This document shows, in pieces, positions 27,240-36,793 of a stretch of DNA of 64,000 nucleotides. The position numbers were made by a program, and so were the translations under genes. Source of the stretch: Acidobacteriota bacterium (lineage in GTDB: Bacteria > Acidobacteriota > Polarisedimenticolia > J045); NCBI GenBank assembly GCA_030949985.1, contig JAUZRX010000104.1:1-64000 (forward strand). The letters are read 5' to 3'. The notes under the pieces are model-generated. The model had not been told where the DNA came from and made no database searches. It saw only the letters and a program-made list of their open reading frames with translations. The stretch's first letter is position 1, and the number at the start of each line of letters is the position of its first letter.

Positions 27240-28364
27240 ATGAGAATCGGCGTTCCCAAGGAGAGGTTGCGCCACGAGCACCGGGTGGGTCTGACCCCCT
27301 TCGGCGTTTCCCGGCTCGTCCACCAGGGTCACGAGGTGTACGTGGAGCGGGATGCCGGTAGAGACTCCCACTTCTCCGACGAAGACTACGTGGGGGCCGG
27401 CGCAACCATCGTCTATCGCCCTGACGAGGTCTACGGACGCTCCGAGTTGCTCTGCCGGGTCGGGAGCCTCGACGTCGAGGAGGCCCGCTTCCTCAATCCG
27501 GGTACGGCCGTCCTGAGTTTCCACCACCTCGCCGTCACGCCCAGGGAGGTGCTGGTGGAACTCGTCGAACGGGAGATCACGGCCATCGGCTACGAACTGG
27601 TGGAATGCGACTCGGGCGATTGCCACCGGCCGGTCCTCACCTCCCAGAGCGAAATCGCGGGCCGACTGGCGATTTCCATGGCGGCCCGCCTGCTCGAACA
27701 CGAAGAGGGCGGCCGCGGCATCATTCTCGGGAGCGTGCCGGGAGTGCCGCCCGCCACGGTGGTGATCCTCGGAGCGGGTACGGTGGGGATGACGGCGGCC
27801 CGGACGGCGACCGCCCTCGGCGCCCATGTGATCGTCCTCGACTCGCACCTTCCCCGGCTGCGGGAAGCCATCGCCGGCAACGGTCAGCACCTGGTCACGG
27901 CCCTCGCCTCGCCCCGCAACCTGCGCCGCTACGCGGCGATCGCCGATGTCCTGATCGGAGCCGTGATGATTCCGGGCGGACGCACCCCCTACCTGGTCAC
28001 GGAAGAAATGGTCGACACCATGAAACGCGGCAGCGTGATCATCGACGTGTCGATCGACCAGGGAGGTTGCGTGGCGACCAGCAGACCCACCACCCCGGAC
28101 AATCCGACCTTCCAGGTCGGCGGAGTGACCCACTACTGCGTGCCCAACATGACGACCAACGTTCCGCGTACCGCGTCCCGGGCCCTGACCATCGCGGCCA
28201 TCAACCAGATCGTAGGCACGGCCAACGCCGGCATCGAGCGCGCCCTGCGCGTCCACCCGGGACTGGCCGAGGGCGTCTACCTCTACCGCGGAAGAATGGT
28301 CAACGAAGCCGCCGCCGCCGCCGTGGGCCTCAAGGCCACTGCCCTTCATGAAATGCTCGACTGA
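27240..28364 (+). CDS. ald: Alanine dehydrogenase family protein
   Basis: This 374-residue protein of the alanine dehydrogenase/PNT family has MRIGVPKE with the substrate arginine (HRVGLTP), the catalytic histidine in SFHHLA (His96), the NAD-binding VVILGAGTVGMTAAR, and the catalytic Asp in DVSIDQGGC. It would oxidise L-alanine to pyruvate and ammonia with NAD. The lysine that contacts the substrate carboxylate in characterised enzymes (LLLKVKEP) is replaced: the matching segment reads LLCRVGSLD, giving Arg73. Substrate choice may therefore differ. ATG 27240 has a consensus AAGGAG six bases upstream. A CoA-transferase gene follows after 23 bases, suggesting one operon. Confidence 0.88.
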   Translation: MRIGVPKERLRHEHRVGLTPFGVSRLVHQGHEVYVERDAGRDSHFSDEDYVGAGATIVYRPDEVYGRSELLCRVGSLDVEEARFLNPGTAVLSFHHLAVTPREVLVELVEREITAIGYELVECDSGDCHRPVLTSQSEIAGRLAISMAARLLEHEEGGRGIILGSVPGVPPATVVILGAGTVGMTAARTATALGAHVIVLDSHLPRLREAIAGNGQHLVTALASPRNLRRYAAIADVLIGAVMIPGGRTPYLVTEEMVDTMKRGSVIIDVSIDQGGCVATSRPTTPDNPTFQVGGVTHYCVPNMTTNVPRTASRALTIAAINQIVGTANAGIERALRVHPGLAEGVYLYRGRMVNEAAAAAVGLKATALHEMLD

Positions 28365-28387
28365 GGACGACCCGAGGAGAACACGTC

Positions 28388-29686
28388 ATGGCCTGGCTCG
28401 ATCTCTATAAGCGCAAGGTCCGCTCCGCCAAGGACGCGGTCAGCCTCATCGAAAGCGGTAACCGGGTCTACTACGGCGGCAACGCGGCGATCCCCATGGC
28501 TCTGGTGCGAGCCCTGGCCGAAGACTACGAGGCCCTGCACGACGTGCAGCTCAATCACGTGCTGCTGCTCGGAGAGGACCCTCTTTCGGCTCCCGAGATG
28601 GAGGGGCACTTCCGCCACAACTCCCTTTTCGTCGGCCCGGCCGACCGCGAAGCGGTCAATTCGGGGCGGGCCGACTACGTGCCCGTCTTCCTGCACCACA
28701 TTCCACGCCTGTTCAAGGAGAAGATCATCGACCTGGACGTGGCGATGGTCATGGCCTCCCCTCCCGACGAACACGGCTTCATGAGCCTCGGCGTGGAAAC
28801 CATGGCGGCCCAGGCAGCCTGCGCTGCGGCCCGCAAGGTGGTGGTCCAGGTCAACGAGAAGATGCCACGCGTCCTCGGTGATTCCTTCATTCACGTCAGC
28901 CGGGTGGACGCCATCGTGGAACACACCGAGGCCTTGCCCGAGCTGGCCGCCCGGCCGATCTCCGAGGTCGAACGGCAGATCGGCCAGAACATCCTGCCCC
29001 TGATCGAGGACGGATGCACGCTGCAGATGGGCATCGGCGGCATCCCCGACGCGGTCTACGAATCCCTCGACGGCATCAAGGACCTGGGGGTGCACACCGA
29101 GATGATCTCCGACGGCTGCATGCACGCCATCGAGCGCGGCGTGATCACGGGAGCCCGCAAGACTCTGCACCAGGGCAAAGTCGTGATCACCTTCGCCCTC
29201 GGCTCCCAGCAGCTGTACGACTTTCTCGACAACAATCCGATGATCGAAGCCCATCCCTGCGACTATGTCAACGATCCCTTCATCGTCAGCCAGAACGAGA
29301 ACATGGTGGCGATCAACTCGGCCATCGAGGTCGATCTGACGGGCCAGGTCTGCTCGGACTCCATCGGCCCTCGGATCTACTCCGGATTCGGTGGGCAGGT
29401 GGACTTCATCCGGGGCGCGGCCAAGGCCAAGGGCGGCAAACCGATCATCGCACTCCCCTCGACGGCCCGTAAGGGCAGTCAATCGCGTATCGTTCCCTTC
29501 CTGCAGCAGGGAGCCGGGGTAGTCACGACCCGGGCCGATGTGCACTACGTGGTCACGGAGTGGGGTACAGCCCACCTCTTCGGCAAAAACCTGAGTCAAC
29601 GCTGTGAGGCCCTGATCCAGATCGCTCACCCCGACTTCCGCGCCGAACTGGAAAGTGCGGCCCGCGAGCGCGGCATCTTCGGCTGA
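28388..29686 (+). CDS. Acetyl-CoA hydrolase/transferase family (4-hydroxybutyrate CoA-transferase-like)
   Basis: This 432-residue family I CoA-transferase moves CoA between acyl groups such as acetate and butyrate or 4-hydroxybutyrate. The active-site glutamate, which forms the glutamyl-CoA thioester, is in NSAIEVDLTGQVCSD. The oxyanion-region MGIGGIPDAV and the C-terminal GFGGQVDFIRGA are typical of the Cat1/Cat2/AbfT group. The acyl specificity cannot be read from sequence. It sits directly downstream of the alanine-dehydrogenase-like gene, so a fermentation or amino-acid degradation step that yields a CoA ester is a reasonable guess. ATG 28388 follows a GAGGAGA site. Confidence 0.9.
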   Translation: MAWLDLYKRKVRSAKDAVSLIESGNRVYYGGNAAIPMALVRALAEDYEALHDVQLNHVLLLGEDPLSAPEMEGHFRHNSLFVGPADREAVNSGRADYVPVFLHHIPRLFKEKIIDLDVAMVMASPPDEHGFMSLGVETMAAQAACAAARKVVVQVNEKMPRVLGDSFIHVSRVDAIVEHTEALPELAARPISEVERQIGQNILPLIEDGCTLQMGIGGIPDAVYESLDGIKDLGVHTEMISDGCMHAIERGVITGARKTLHQGKVVITFALGSQQLYDFLDNNPMIEAHPCDYVNDPFIVSQNENMVAINSAIEVDLTGQVCSDSIGPRIYSGFGGQVDFIRGAAKAKGGKPIIALPSTARKGSQSRIVPFLQQGAGVVTTRADVHYVVTEWGTAHLFGKNLSQRCEALIQIAHPDFRAELESAARERGIFG

Positions 29687-29721
29687 CAGCGGGCCTTGAC
29701 GCGGCGCCGCGCGGCCGCCGC

Positions 29722-30171
29722 TCAGCCGCACGCCTCGCCGCGCTCCAGCCAGCGCAGGATTCGCCGCTCGATCTCGTCGCGGGCCGCCCGGAACACGTTG
29801 AGCCGCTGCTCACCGTCCCCAACCGCCGCGGCGGGATCCTCGAGGGGCCAGTGCTCGTGCGTCCTCACCCCAGCCCACCCGGTGGGGCACTCCCGGGCCG
29901 CAGCGGCGCACACCGTGATCAGGTGGACGATGTCCCCGGTCCGTCGCACTTCCGCCAGGGACTTGGGCACCAGGCCCACCGTGGGGATCCCCTGCTCTTC
30001 GAGGACGGCCAGCGCCAGGGGATGGACCCGGGCAGCGGGCCGGGTGCCGGCACTGAGGACCCGATAACGCCCCGGAGCCAGATGCCGCAAGAGAGCCTCG
30101 GCGAGTTGACTGCGCGCGGAATTGCCGGTGCAGAGAAAGAGAACCGAGGGCCGCGAGACTGTCGGGTTCAC
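29722..30171 (-). CDS. Low-molecular-weight phosphatase family protein, ArsC-type arsenate reductase
   Basis: This 149-residue protein has the phosphatase loop FLCTGNSARSQ (CX5R) at its N-terminus, the SAGTRPAARVHP segment and the general-acid region HWPLEDPAAA. The loop and the DPAA region fit thioredoxin-coupled arsenate reductases as well as tyrosine phosphatases; the family name is firmer than the substrate. The start is a GTG at 30171 with a strong GGAGGTG six bases upstream. An ATG at 30198 or 30216 would add residues with no similarity. It is divergent from a metal-efflux cluster, which fits a metal/metalloid resistance setting. Confidence 0.85.
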   Translation of the reverse strand: MNPTVSRPSVLFLCTGNSARSQLAEALLRHLAPGRYRVLSAGTRPAARVHPLALAVLEEQGIPTVGLVPKSLAEVRRTGDIVHLITVCAAAARECPTGWAGVRTHEHWPLEDPAAAVGDGEQRLNVFRAARDEIERRILRWLERGEACG

Positions 30172-30308
30172 CGCTGTCACCTCCAAACACGGGGCCATTC
30201 CAGCACAGCTCGTCACGTCGCGAAACGCCGGCCGCGGCCCCCGGCGGCGGATTTGACACGACCGCCGGCCGGACTTACCGTCATGGTTCCTGTGAAAGGG
30301 GCCGATGG

Positions 30309-30749
30309 GTGCGTGAGAAGATCCTCAGACTCCTGCTCGCGGCGACGCTGATCCTATCCCAGGTCGGCGTGCTGCCCGCGCTGAGCGGGGGCATGGTGCT
30401 GTGTATCGGCTCTGACGGCCACCGCGCCCTCGAGTTCGCCCCATGGGGTCTGTGTTGCGCGGACGCTTCCGCGGCCGGGGAGGAGCGAACACCACCGAAC
30501 GCGCCTCCCGCACCCCTGATGCTGGGCGCGCCGGGTCCCCTCGCCTGCGGGCCGTGCAACGATCTCCCGCCGCTCCGGGAAGGCCGTTATACCTCCACCC
30601 GAAAGAGCGACACCGTCGCCCTGTTCACGCCTCTCGTCTCCGGCCCGCTCTCCCTTCTGCCGCCGAACGAGGCGGTTCTGGAAACGCCCCCGCCCCCCGC
30701 GATCGGCACCGCCCTGGCGGCTCTGCGCACCATCGTCCTGCGCGCCTGA
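30309..30749 (+). CDS. Small secreted cysteine-containing protein, upstream of czc genes
   Basis: This 146-residue protein has a signal peptide (LRLLLAATLILSQVGVLPALS) and cysteines in CIG, CC and CGPC. The cysteine-containing segment and its place 142 bases before a metal-efflux operon suggest a periplasmic metal-binding or sensing role, but no family is recognised. A proline-rich C-terminal part (PPPPAIG) follows. The GTG start at 30309 has an AAAGGGG site seven bases upstream. It is probably the first gene of the efflux transcript or its regulator-like companion. Confidence 0.7.
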   Translation: MREKILRLLLAATLILSQVGVLPALSGGMVLCIGSDGHRALEFAPWGLCCADASAAGEERTPPNAPPAPLMLGAPGPLACGPCNDLPPLREGRYTSTRKSDTVALFTPLVSGPLSLLPPNEAVLETPPPPAIGTALAALRTIVLRA

Positions 30750-30843
30750 TCTCTCCCGTCGGCTGCCCTGACGCCGCCCTGCGCCCGCCTCCGTAACCGG
30801 GGCCGGCCGCCGGACGGCGATTGTTTTCCGCAGCACGTTTTTC

Positions 30844-30854
30844 GTTCGACGAAC
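30844..30854. promoter_or_regulatory. Short palindrome upstream of efflux operon
   Basis: GTTCG-A-CGAAC is a perfect 5-bp inverted repeat with a one-base centre, 36 bases before the czcC start. It sits beside a T-rich patch in an otherwise GC-rich gap. It could be an operator for a metal-responsive repressor, but a chance occurrence is possible. Confidence 0.25.
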
Positions 30855-30890
30855 CGAGGGCGGCCGTGCCGCCCGACGGGAGCCCGAAAC

Positions 30891-32189
30891 ATGCCACATC
30901 TCCGTTCCTGGACCTGGATCCCGCCCCTATCCGCTGTCGGCGCCTTCCTGATGTTGCCGCTGCCCGTGGCGGCCGGCCCGACGCAGGACGTCACATCGCC
31001 GGCCCTGACGGAGAGCCGGGCCGTTCGTACCGCCATCGAGAACCATCCCTCTCTGCGTGCCCGACGGGCCGAGGTCGACAGGCTTCGCGCCCGCCTCCAG
31101 AGTGCGAAAACCTACCCCTACAACCCGGAGCTTTTCATCGGCCAGGGCCGCCGCAGGGGGGGAGGCACGCCAAGCACCGACCGGAGCGTCGAACTCTCCC
31201 AGCAGATCAGCATCGGCGGCAAGCGAAGCCTCGAGATCCGCGGCGCCGAAGCCCTCCTGGCGGACGCCGACGATCGCCTGCGACGCGCAGAACGCTTGCT
31301 GGCGGCAACCGTCCGTGCCGCTTTCGTCGAAGTCCTGCGCACCCGGGAGCTGCTCGAAGTCGAGCGCACCAACGTCGAGTTGACCCGCAACCTCGCCGAG
31401 GTGACCCGACGCCGTCTCGAGGCCGGCGAGGCGACCCAGATCGAAATGAATCTGGCCCTGGCCCAGGTCGGCCGGGACGAGCTCTCGCTCTCCATGGTCG
31501 AGGGCGCCTACAAAGCGGCCCGGGCCCTGCTGGCCGAGACCATCGGCCTGCCGCCCGAATCCCTGCCCCGGGTGACCGGCACGCTCACCGTACCTCGCTC
31601 CGGGACGCCGCCGCTTTCCGAGTTGCTGCGGGTCGCCGCCACTCGCCGCGCGGATCTGGCGGCGTTCAGCGACCGCATTCTCGCCGCCGAGTCGGCCCGC
31701 CGGCTGCGCCGCCGCCAGCGGATCCCCGATCTCCGCCTGAGCGCGTCCTGGGACCGGGAGGAAGGGACCGATCGCATTTTCGGCGCGGGCATCTCCCTGT
31801 CGATCCCGGTCTTCAACCGCAACCGCGGCCGCATCGCCGAGGCGGACGCCGGCCTCCGGCAGACCCTGGCCGAAAAGTCGGCGGCGGAAAACCGCGTCCA
31901 GCGGGAAATCATCGAGTCCTACGCGCTCTTCACCGCAGCGTCCACGGCCACCCGCAATCTCGAACAACGAGTTCTCGGCTCGCTCAACCAGAACCTCGAC
32001 CTTCTCAATCGCTCGCTGAGAGCGGGCAAGATCGGCTGGACGGAGGTGATCGTCTTTCGCAGGGAGTTCACCCTGGCTCAGCGCGACTACGTGGACACGG
32101 TGGCCCGGGCCCGACTGGCCAAGATCCGCCTCGATCTCGCGTCCGGCACCGACCTCTCCGTTCTCTTTCATGAGGAGTCCTCCCGATGA
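30891..32189 (+). CDS. czcC: CzcC-like outer-membrane efflux channel (TolC family)
   Basis: This 432-residue outer-membrane factor has a signal-peptide-like start and the paired repeats of the OEP family. Repeat one spans about 40-240 (ENHPSLRARRAEVDRLR, then YPYNPELF), and repeat two about 245-425 (RADLAAFSDRILAAESARR). The motif SQQISIGGKRSLEIRGAEA matches CzcC/CusC channels. With CzcA and CzcB it forms the trans-envelope pump for divalent metals. The stop overlaps the next start as ATGA. The ATG at 30891 has a GGGAG site nine bases upstream. Confidence 0.9.
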   Translation: MPHLRSWTWIPPLSAVGAFLMLPLPVAAGPTQDVTSPALTESRAVRTAIENHPSLRARRAEVDRLRARLQSAKTYPYNPELFIGQGRRRGGGTPSTDRSVELSQQISIGGKRSLEIRGAEALLADADDRLRRAERLLAATVRAAFVEVLRTRELLEVERTNVELTRNLAEVTRRRLEAGEATQIEMNLALAQVGRDELSLSMVEGAYKAARALLAETIGLPPESLPRVTGTLTVPRSGTPPLSELLRVAATRRADLAAFSDRILAAESARRLRRRQRIPDLRLSASWDREEGTDRIFGAGISLSIPVFNRNRGRIAEADAGLRQTLAEKSAAENRVQREIIESYALFTAASTATRNLEQRVLGSLNQNLDLLNRSLRAGKIGWTEVIVFRREFTLAQRDYVDTVARARLAKIRLDLASGTDLSVLFHEESSR

Positions 32190-33457
32190 CGGCCAAGCCC
32201 ACCGCATCCGCGGCCCCGCTCTTTCTCCTGCTCCTGCTGCTCCTGGCCTTTCTTGCCGCCTGTTCGGGGGAAGCGCCGGCGGCCTCCACCGGGGACGGGC
32301 ACGACCCGGTCGCCGGGGACGAGCACCACGACACACCGGGAGAGGATCACGAAGCGGAAGCCCACGACGAACACCAACCCGGCATCGTGGAACTGTCCCC
32401 CCGGTTGCTCGCGCGAGCCGAGATTCGCACCGCCACCGCCCAGCGACGCCACCTCCCGGCGGAGATCAGGACTACCGGGCAAGTGGACTTCAATCGCGAC
32501 CGCCTGGTCCACGTCACCCCCCGCATCGCCGGTCGTATCGTCGAGGCCCGCGCGGATCTCGGCGACCGGGTACGCCCGGGCGAGGTCCTGGCCGTGATGG
32601 ACTCGATCGAGCTGGGGCAGGCCAAATCCGACTATCTCCAGGCGCGGGCCCGCCGCGAGCTGGCCCTCCAGAACTACGAACGGGAAGAGTCCTTGCGCGC
32701 CGAGAGGATCTCCTCGGAGAGGGAGGTTCTCGACGCCCAGGCGGCCCTGCGCGAGGCCACGGCCGTACTGCGCGCCGCCGAGGAACGGCTGCATCTTCTC
32801 GGGCTGGATCAAGACGCCCTGGCCGCGGTTCATTACGACGATCCCCAGTCTTCGCTCTACGAAGTCCGGGCTCCCATCGCGGGCAAGGTGGTCCGCAAGC
32901 ACATCTCCCTCGGCGAGATGGCCTCCACCGACTCGGTGCTCTTCACCATAGCCGACCTCTCGTCCGTCTGGATCTGGATCGACGTCTACGAGCGCAACCT
33001 GCAGCACGTGCATCTCGAGGACGACATCCGCGTCCGGGCCGACGCCTACCCCGACCGCATTTTCATCGGCGAGGTGACCTATCTCAGTGACGAAGTGGAC
33101 ACCGACACGCGTACCGTTCGCGCCCGCATCGATGTCAAGAACGCCGACGGCGCCCTGCGCCCCGGCATGTTCGTTCGCGTGCAGATCTCCGATCCGCATC
33201 TCGCTCCCGCCCAATCCGCGGGCATGGTGGTTGTCCCGGAAGACGCCGTACAGCGCAACGGCGACGAGTACCTGGTCTTCGTCAGCCTGGGAGAAGGTCG
33301 CTTCATGGCCCGCGAAGTGGAACCGGGTCGCAAGGCATCGGGCTTCGTCGAGATCCGGCAAGGCATCGAAGCCGGCGAGGAAGTCGTGATCCAGGGTTCT
33401 TTCACTCTCAAATCCGAGCTGTCCAAGGAATCCCTGGGCGGGGGCCACGCGCACTGA
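32186..33457 (+). CDS. czcB: CzcB-like periplasmic adaptor (membrane fusion protein)
   Basis: This 423-residue HlyD/RND adaptor has an N-terminal lipobox (FLAACSGE) that likely tethers it to the inner membrane. Next comes a histidine-rich stretch (GHDPVAGDEHHDTPGEDHEA) that probably binds Zn, Co or Ni. The barrel-sandwich halves (RIVEARADLGDRVRPGEVLAVM and VRAPIAGK-like YEVRAPIAGKVV) flank an alpha-hairpin with QARARRELALQNYEREE. It joins CzcA to CzcC. The start overlaps czcC by ATGA, and czcA follows after ten bases, so the three genes form one unit. Confidence 0.92.
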   Translation: MTAKPTASAAPLFLLLLLLLAFLAACSGEAPAASTGDGHDPVAGDEHHDTPGEDHEAEAHDEHQPGIVELSPRLLARAEIRTATAQRRHLPAEIRTTGQVDFNRDRLVHVTPRIAGRIVEARADLGDRVRPGEVLAVMDSIELGQAKSDYLQARARRELALQNYEREESLRAERISSEREVLDAQAALREATAVLRAAEERLHLLGLDQDALAAVHYDDPQSSLYEVRAPIAGKVVRKHISLGEMASTDSVLFTIADLSSVWIWIDVYERNLQHVHLEDDIRVRADAYPDRIFIGEVTYLSDEVDTDTRTVRARIDVKNADGALRPGMFVRVQISDPHLAPAQSAGMVVVPEDAVQRNGDEYLVFVSLGEGRFMAREVEPGRKASGFVEIRQGIEAGEEVVIQGSFTLKSELSKESLGGGHAH

Positions 33458-33467
33458 GGAGAACGGT

Positions 33468-36400
33468 ATGATTCACGCCATCATCGATTTCTCGCTGAAC
33501 AACCGCTTTCTCGTGATCGTGTCGTGGCTTCTGCTGGCGGTCGTCGGGGTTTTCTCGCTCAACACGCTGCCCATCGACGCCGTTCCCGACGTGACCAACA
33601 TCCAGGTCCAGGTGCTGACCAACAGCCCCGGCCTGGGCCCCGAGGAGGTGGAACGCTTCATCACCTTCCCCGTGGAAACCGCCATGAGCGGCCTGCCACG
33701 GGTCGAGGAGATCCGCTCGGTTTCCAAGTTCGGCCTCTCACTGGTGACCGTCGTTTTCGAGGAAGGCAGCGACATCTACTGGGCCCGTCAGCTGGTCGCC
33801 GAGAGGCTGACAGCAGCCCGGGAGCAGATTCCCGACGGGTACGGCGAGCCCGAGATGGGCCCCATCTCGACCGGCCTGGGTGAGATCTACCAGTTCGAGG
33901 TGCGAGGGGAACCCATGTGCGGCCCGGAAGAGCCCGACACGGATGCCTGCTACACACCGATGGAACTCCGCACCATCCTCGACTGGTTTGTCAATTACCA
34001 GCTTCGCTCGGTGCCCGGGATCGTCGAGGTGAATTCCTTCGGCGGCGAACTGAAGACCTACCAGGTGAGTATCGACCCCCTGCGGCTGACGGCCTACGGC
34101 CTGTCTCTCGCGGAGGTCTTCGATGCCATAGAAGCCAACAACCGCAACGTGGGGGGCGGCTACATCGCCCACCAGGGAGAACAATACCTGATCCGCGGCG
34201 AGGGGCTGGTCGCCAGCCTCGAGGACATCGGCCTGATCGTCCTGGCCCACGATCGCCAGGGGACACCCGTCTATGTCTCCGACATCGCGGAAGTCGAGTT
34301 TGCGCCCATGATCCGCCAAGGGGCCGTGACCCGCGACGGTCGCGGCGAGGCGGTGGTCGGCATCGTGATGATGCTGATGGGCGAAAACTCCCGCGTCGTG
34401 GTCGACCACGTCAAGCAGAAGATCGAGGCGATCAAGAAGACGCTGCCCGAGGGCGTGACGATCGAGACTTTCTACGATCGCACCGACCTGGTGCGCCGAA
34501 CGATCAAGACGGTGGCCAAGAACCTGATCGAGGGCGGGGCGCTGGTGATCGTCATTCTGCTGCTTTTGCTGGGCAATCTTCGCGGTGGCCTGATCGTCTC
34601 GGCCGCCATTCCCCTCTCGATGCTCGTGGCGTTCACCGCGATGCGATTCGCCGGCCTGTCGGGCAACCTGATGAGCCTGGGCGCCATCGATTTCGGCCTG
34701 ATCGTCGACGGTTCGGTGGTCATGATCGAGAACATCGTCCGGGTCCTGCACAGCCGACGCCACGAGACGGGCGTGCCCCACATCGAGAAGGTACGCGCCG
34801 CGGCCCACCAGGTGGCCCGGCCGGTGGTCTTCGCCGTCGGGATCATCATGATCGTCTACCTGCCGATCCTCGCCCTGCGGGGGGTGGAAGGGAAGATGTT
34901 CCGTCCGATGGCCCTGACGGTGGTCTTCGCCCTGGCCGCCTCCCTGGTCTGCGCCATGACCTTGATGCCGGTGCTGGCCAGCCTGCTGATCAAGAAGGTC
35001 TCCGAGAAGGAACCCCTGCTCTTCCGGATGATTCAGCGACTCTACAAGCCTCTGCTTCAGCGGGCTCTGCGCTGGAAGATCATCACCGCGACCATCGCGT
35101 TGACCCTCTTCGTCGCCAGCCTGGGCGTCATCCCCTTCCTCGGCGCAGAGTTCATCCCGCGCCTGGACGAGGGCGCGATCGCGATGCAAATCTGGCGTCC
35201 CCCGAGCATCTCTCTCGAGGAATCCAACCGGGTCAGCCTGATCGCCGAGAAGGTGATCCTCGAACAGTTCCCGGAAGTGGAAACGGTCGTCTCCCGCACG
35301 GGCCGGGCGGAGATCGCCACGGATCCCATGGGAGTGGAGATCAGTGATACCTACCTGATTCTCAAGCCCCCCAAGACCTGGCGTTTCAAGACCAAGGAAA
35401 AGCTGATCCAGGCCATCGACGCGGCGATGAAGGAGAACGTACCCGGCGCGATCTTCTCTTTCTCCCAGCCGATCGAGCTGCGGGTGCAGGAGTTGATCGC
35501 CGGCGTCCGCTCGGACATCGCCGTGCACATCTATGGCGACGATCTCAAGCTGATGAAGCGCAAGGCCGACGAGGTGGTGGCCGTGCTCCAGAAGATTCCC
35601 GGCGCGGCCGATGTCAAGGCCGAGCAGACCGTCGGCCTGCCGATGCTCAACGTCCGCGTCGACCGGGAAGCCATCGCCCGGCACGGCATCAACGCGCAGG
35701 ACGTGCTCGACGTGGTGGAGACCATCGGCGGCAAGTCACTGGGCGTGGTGCTCGAAGGCCAGAAACGCTTCGTGCTGCAGGTCCGCTTCGCGGCCGACAA
35801 CGTACGGCAGAGCCTCGACCAGGTTCGGAACCTGCGGGTCCGCGGCCCCGCGGAAGGTGACGCGCGGGCACGCTTGATCCCCCTTTCCCAGCTCGCCGAC
35901 ATCTCCATCGAGGACGGTTCGGCGCAGATCAGCCGGGAGAATATCAGTCGCCGGATCAACGTGGAGAGCAATGTCCGGGGCCGCGACCTGGCCTCGTTCG
36001 TCAAGGAGGCCCGGGCGGCGGTGGAACGGGATGTCGAGTTACCACCCGGCTGGCTCATCGAGTGGGGCGGCCAGTTCGAAAACCTCCAGGCGGCCACCCG
36101 GCGCCTGACGCTACTGGTACCGCTGGCCCTGCTGATGATCTTCGTCCTGCTCTACTCGACTTTCAACTCGGGACGCCTGGCGATCCTGATTTTCACCAAC
36201 GTACCGCTCGCCGTCACCGGCGGCCTGTTGGCGCTCGCCCTGCGAGGCTATCCCTTCTCGATCTCGGCGGGCGTCGGTTTCATCGCCCTCTTCGGCGTGG
36301 CGGTGCTCAACGGCGTGGTCCTGATCTCCTACGTCGAGCAGAAGCGCCGGGAGGGCGCCGATCCGGAACATGCCGCCATCGAGGGCGCCAGCGTCCGGCT

Positions 36401-36602
36401 CAGGCCGGTGCTGATGACCGCCATGGTGGCCTCCCTCGGCTTCCTGCCCATGGCGATGGCCACCAGCGCCGGCGCAGAAGTCCAGCGGCCCCTGGCCACG
36501 GTGGTCATCGGCGGGCTGGTGACCTCCACCCTGCTCACCCTGCTGGTCCTGCCAACCATCTACAGCTGGTTTGCCGTCAAGCGCGCCGACGCCGGCCGCT
36601 GA
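33468..36602 (+). CDS. czcA: CzcA-like heavy-metal RND efflux pump
   Basis: This 1044-residue RND pump has twelve predicted membrane helices in two repeats and two large periplasmic domains. The proton-relay helix reads DFGLIVDGSVVMIEN, with Asp408, Asp414 and Glu421 in the positions of the essential D402, D408 and E415 of CzcA. This marks the divalent-cation HME group (Zn, Co, Cd, Ni) rather than CusA, which lacks the first Asp. Other family motifs are LPIDAVPDVTNIQVQVLT at the start and VALFGVAVLNGVVLISYV-like text in TM10. The ATG at 33468 has a GAGGAGA site. The proton motive force drives export. Confidence 0.95.
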   Translation: MIHAIIDFSLNNRFLVIVSWLLLAVVGVFSLNTLPIDAVPDVTNIQVQVLTNSPGLGPEEVERFITFPVETAMSGLPRVEEIRSVSKFGLSLVTVVFEEGSDIYWARQLVAERLTAAREQIPDGYGEPEMGPISTGLGEIYQFEVRGEPMCGPEEPDTDACYTPMELRTILDWFVNYQLRSVPGIVEVNSFGGELKTYQVSIDPLRLTAYGLSLAEVFDAIEANNRNVGGGYIAHQGEQYLIRGEGLVASLEDIGLIVLAHDRQGTPVYVSDIAEVEFAPMIRQGAVTRDGRGEAVVGIVMMLMGENSRVVVDHVKQKIEAIKKTLPEGVTIETFYDRTDLVRRTIKTVAKNLIEGGALVIVILLLLLGNLRGGLIVSAAIPLSMLVAFTAMRFAGLSGNLMSLGAIDFGLIVDGSVVMIENIVRVLHSRRHETGVPHIEKVRAAAHQVARPVVFAVGIIMIVYLPILALRGVEGKMFRPMALTVVFALAASLVCAMTLMPVLASLLIKKVSEKEPLLFRMIQRLYKPLLQRALRWKIITATIALTLFVASLGVIPFLGAEFIPRLDEGAIAMQIWRPPSISLEESNRVSLIAEKVILEQFPEVETVVSRTGRAEIATDPMGVEISDTYLILKPPKTWRFKTKEKLIQAIDAAMKENVPGAIFSFSQPIELRVQELIAGVRSDIAVHIYGDDLKLMKRKADEVVAVLQKIPGAADVKAEQTVGLPMLNVRVDREAIARHGINAQDVLDVVETIGGKSLGVVLEGQKRFVLQVRFAADNVRQSLDQVRNLRVRGPAEGDARARLIPLSQLADISIEDGSAQISRENISRRINVESNVRGRDLASFVKEARAAVERDVELPPGWLIEWGGQFENLQAATRRLTLLVPLALLMIFVLLYSTFNSGRLAILIFTNVPLAVTGGLLALALRGYPFSISAGVGFIALFGVAVLNGVVLISYVEQKRREGADPEHAAIEGASVRLRPVLMTAMVASLGFLPMAMATSAGAEVQRPLATVVIGGLVTSTLLTLLVLPTIYSWFAVKRADAGR

Positions 36603-36793
36603 TCCCGCGCTCCGGGCCCTTTCCCGCTCCGGCGACGGGAGGCCCGGGCGCGCGATCTCCAGGGGACTCGCCCGGGGAAGCCGTCACCGGCGAAAACGGC
36701 GGCCGGGAGCGGGCCCTGGCGGGCGGCACGTCCCCGGCCACGCGAGGCGGGCACCGCCCGCGGCCCGCCGACTGCGGAGAGGAGACCGTGCGC

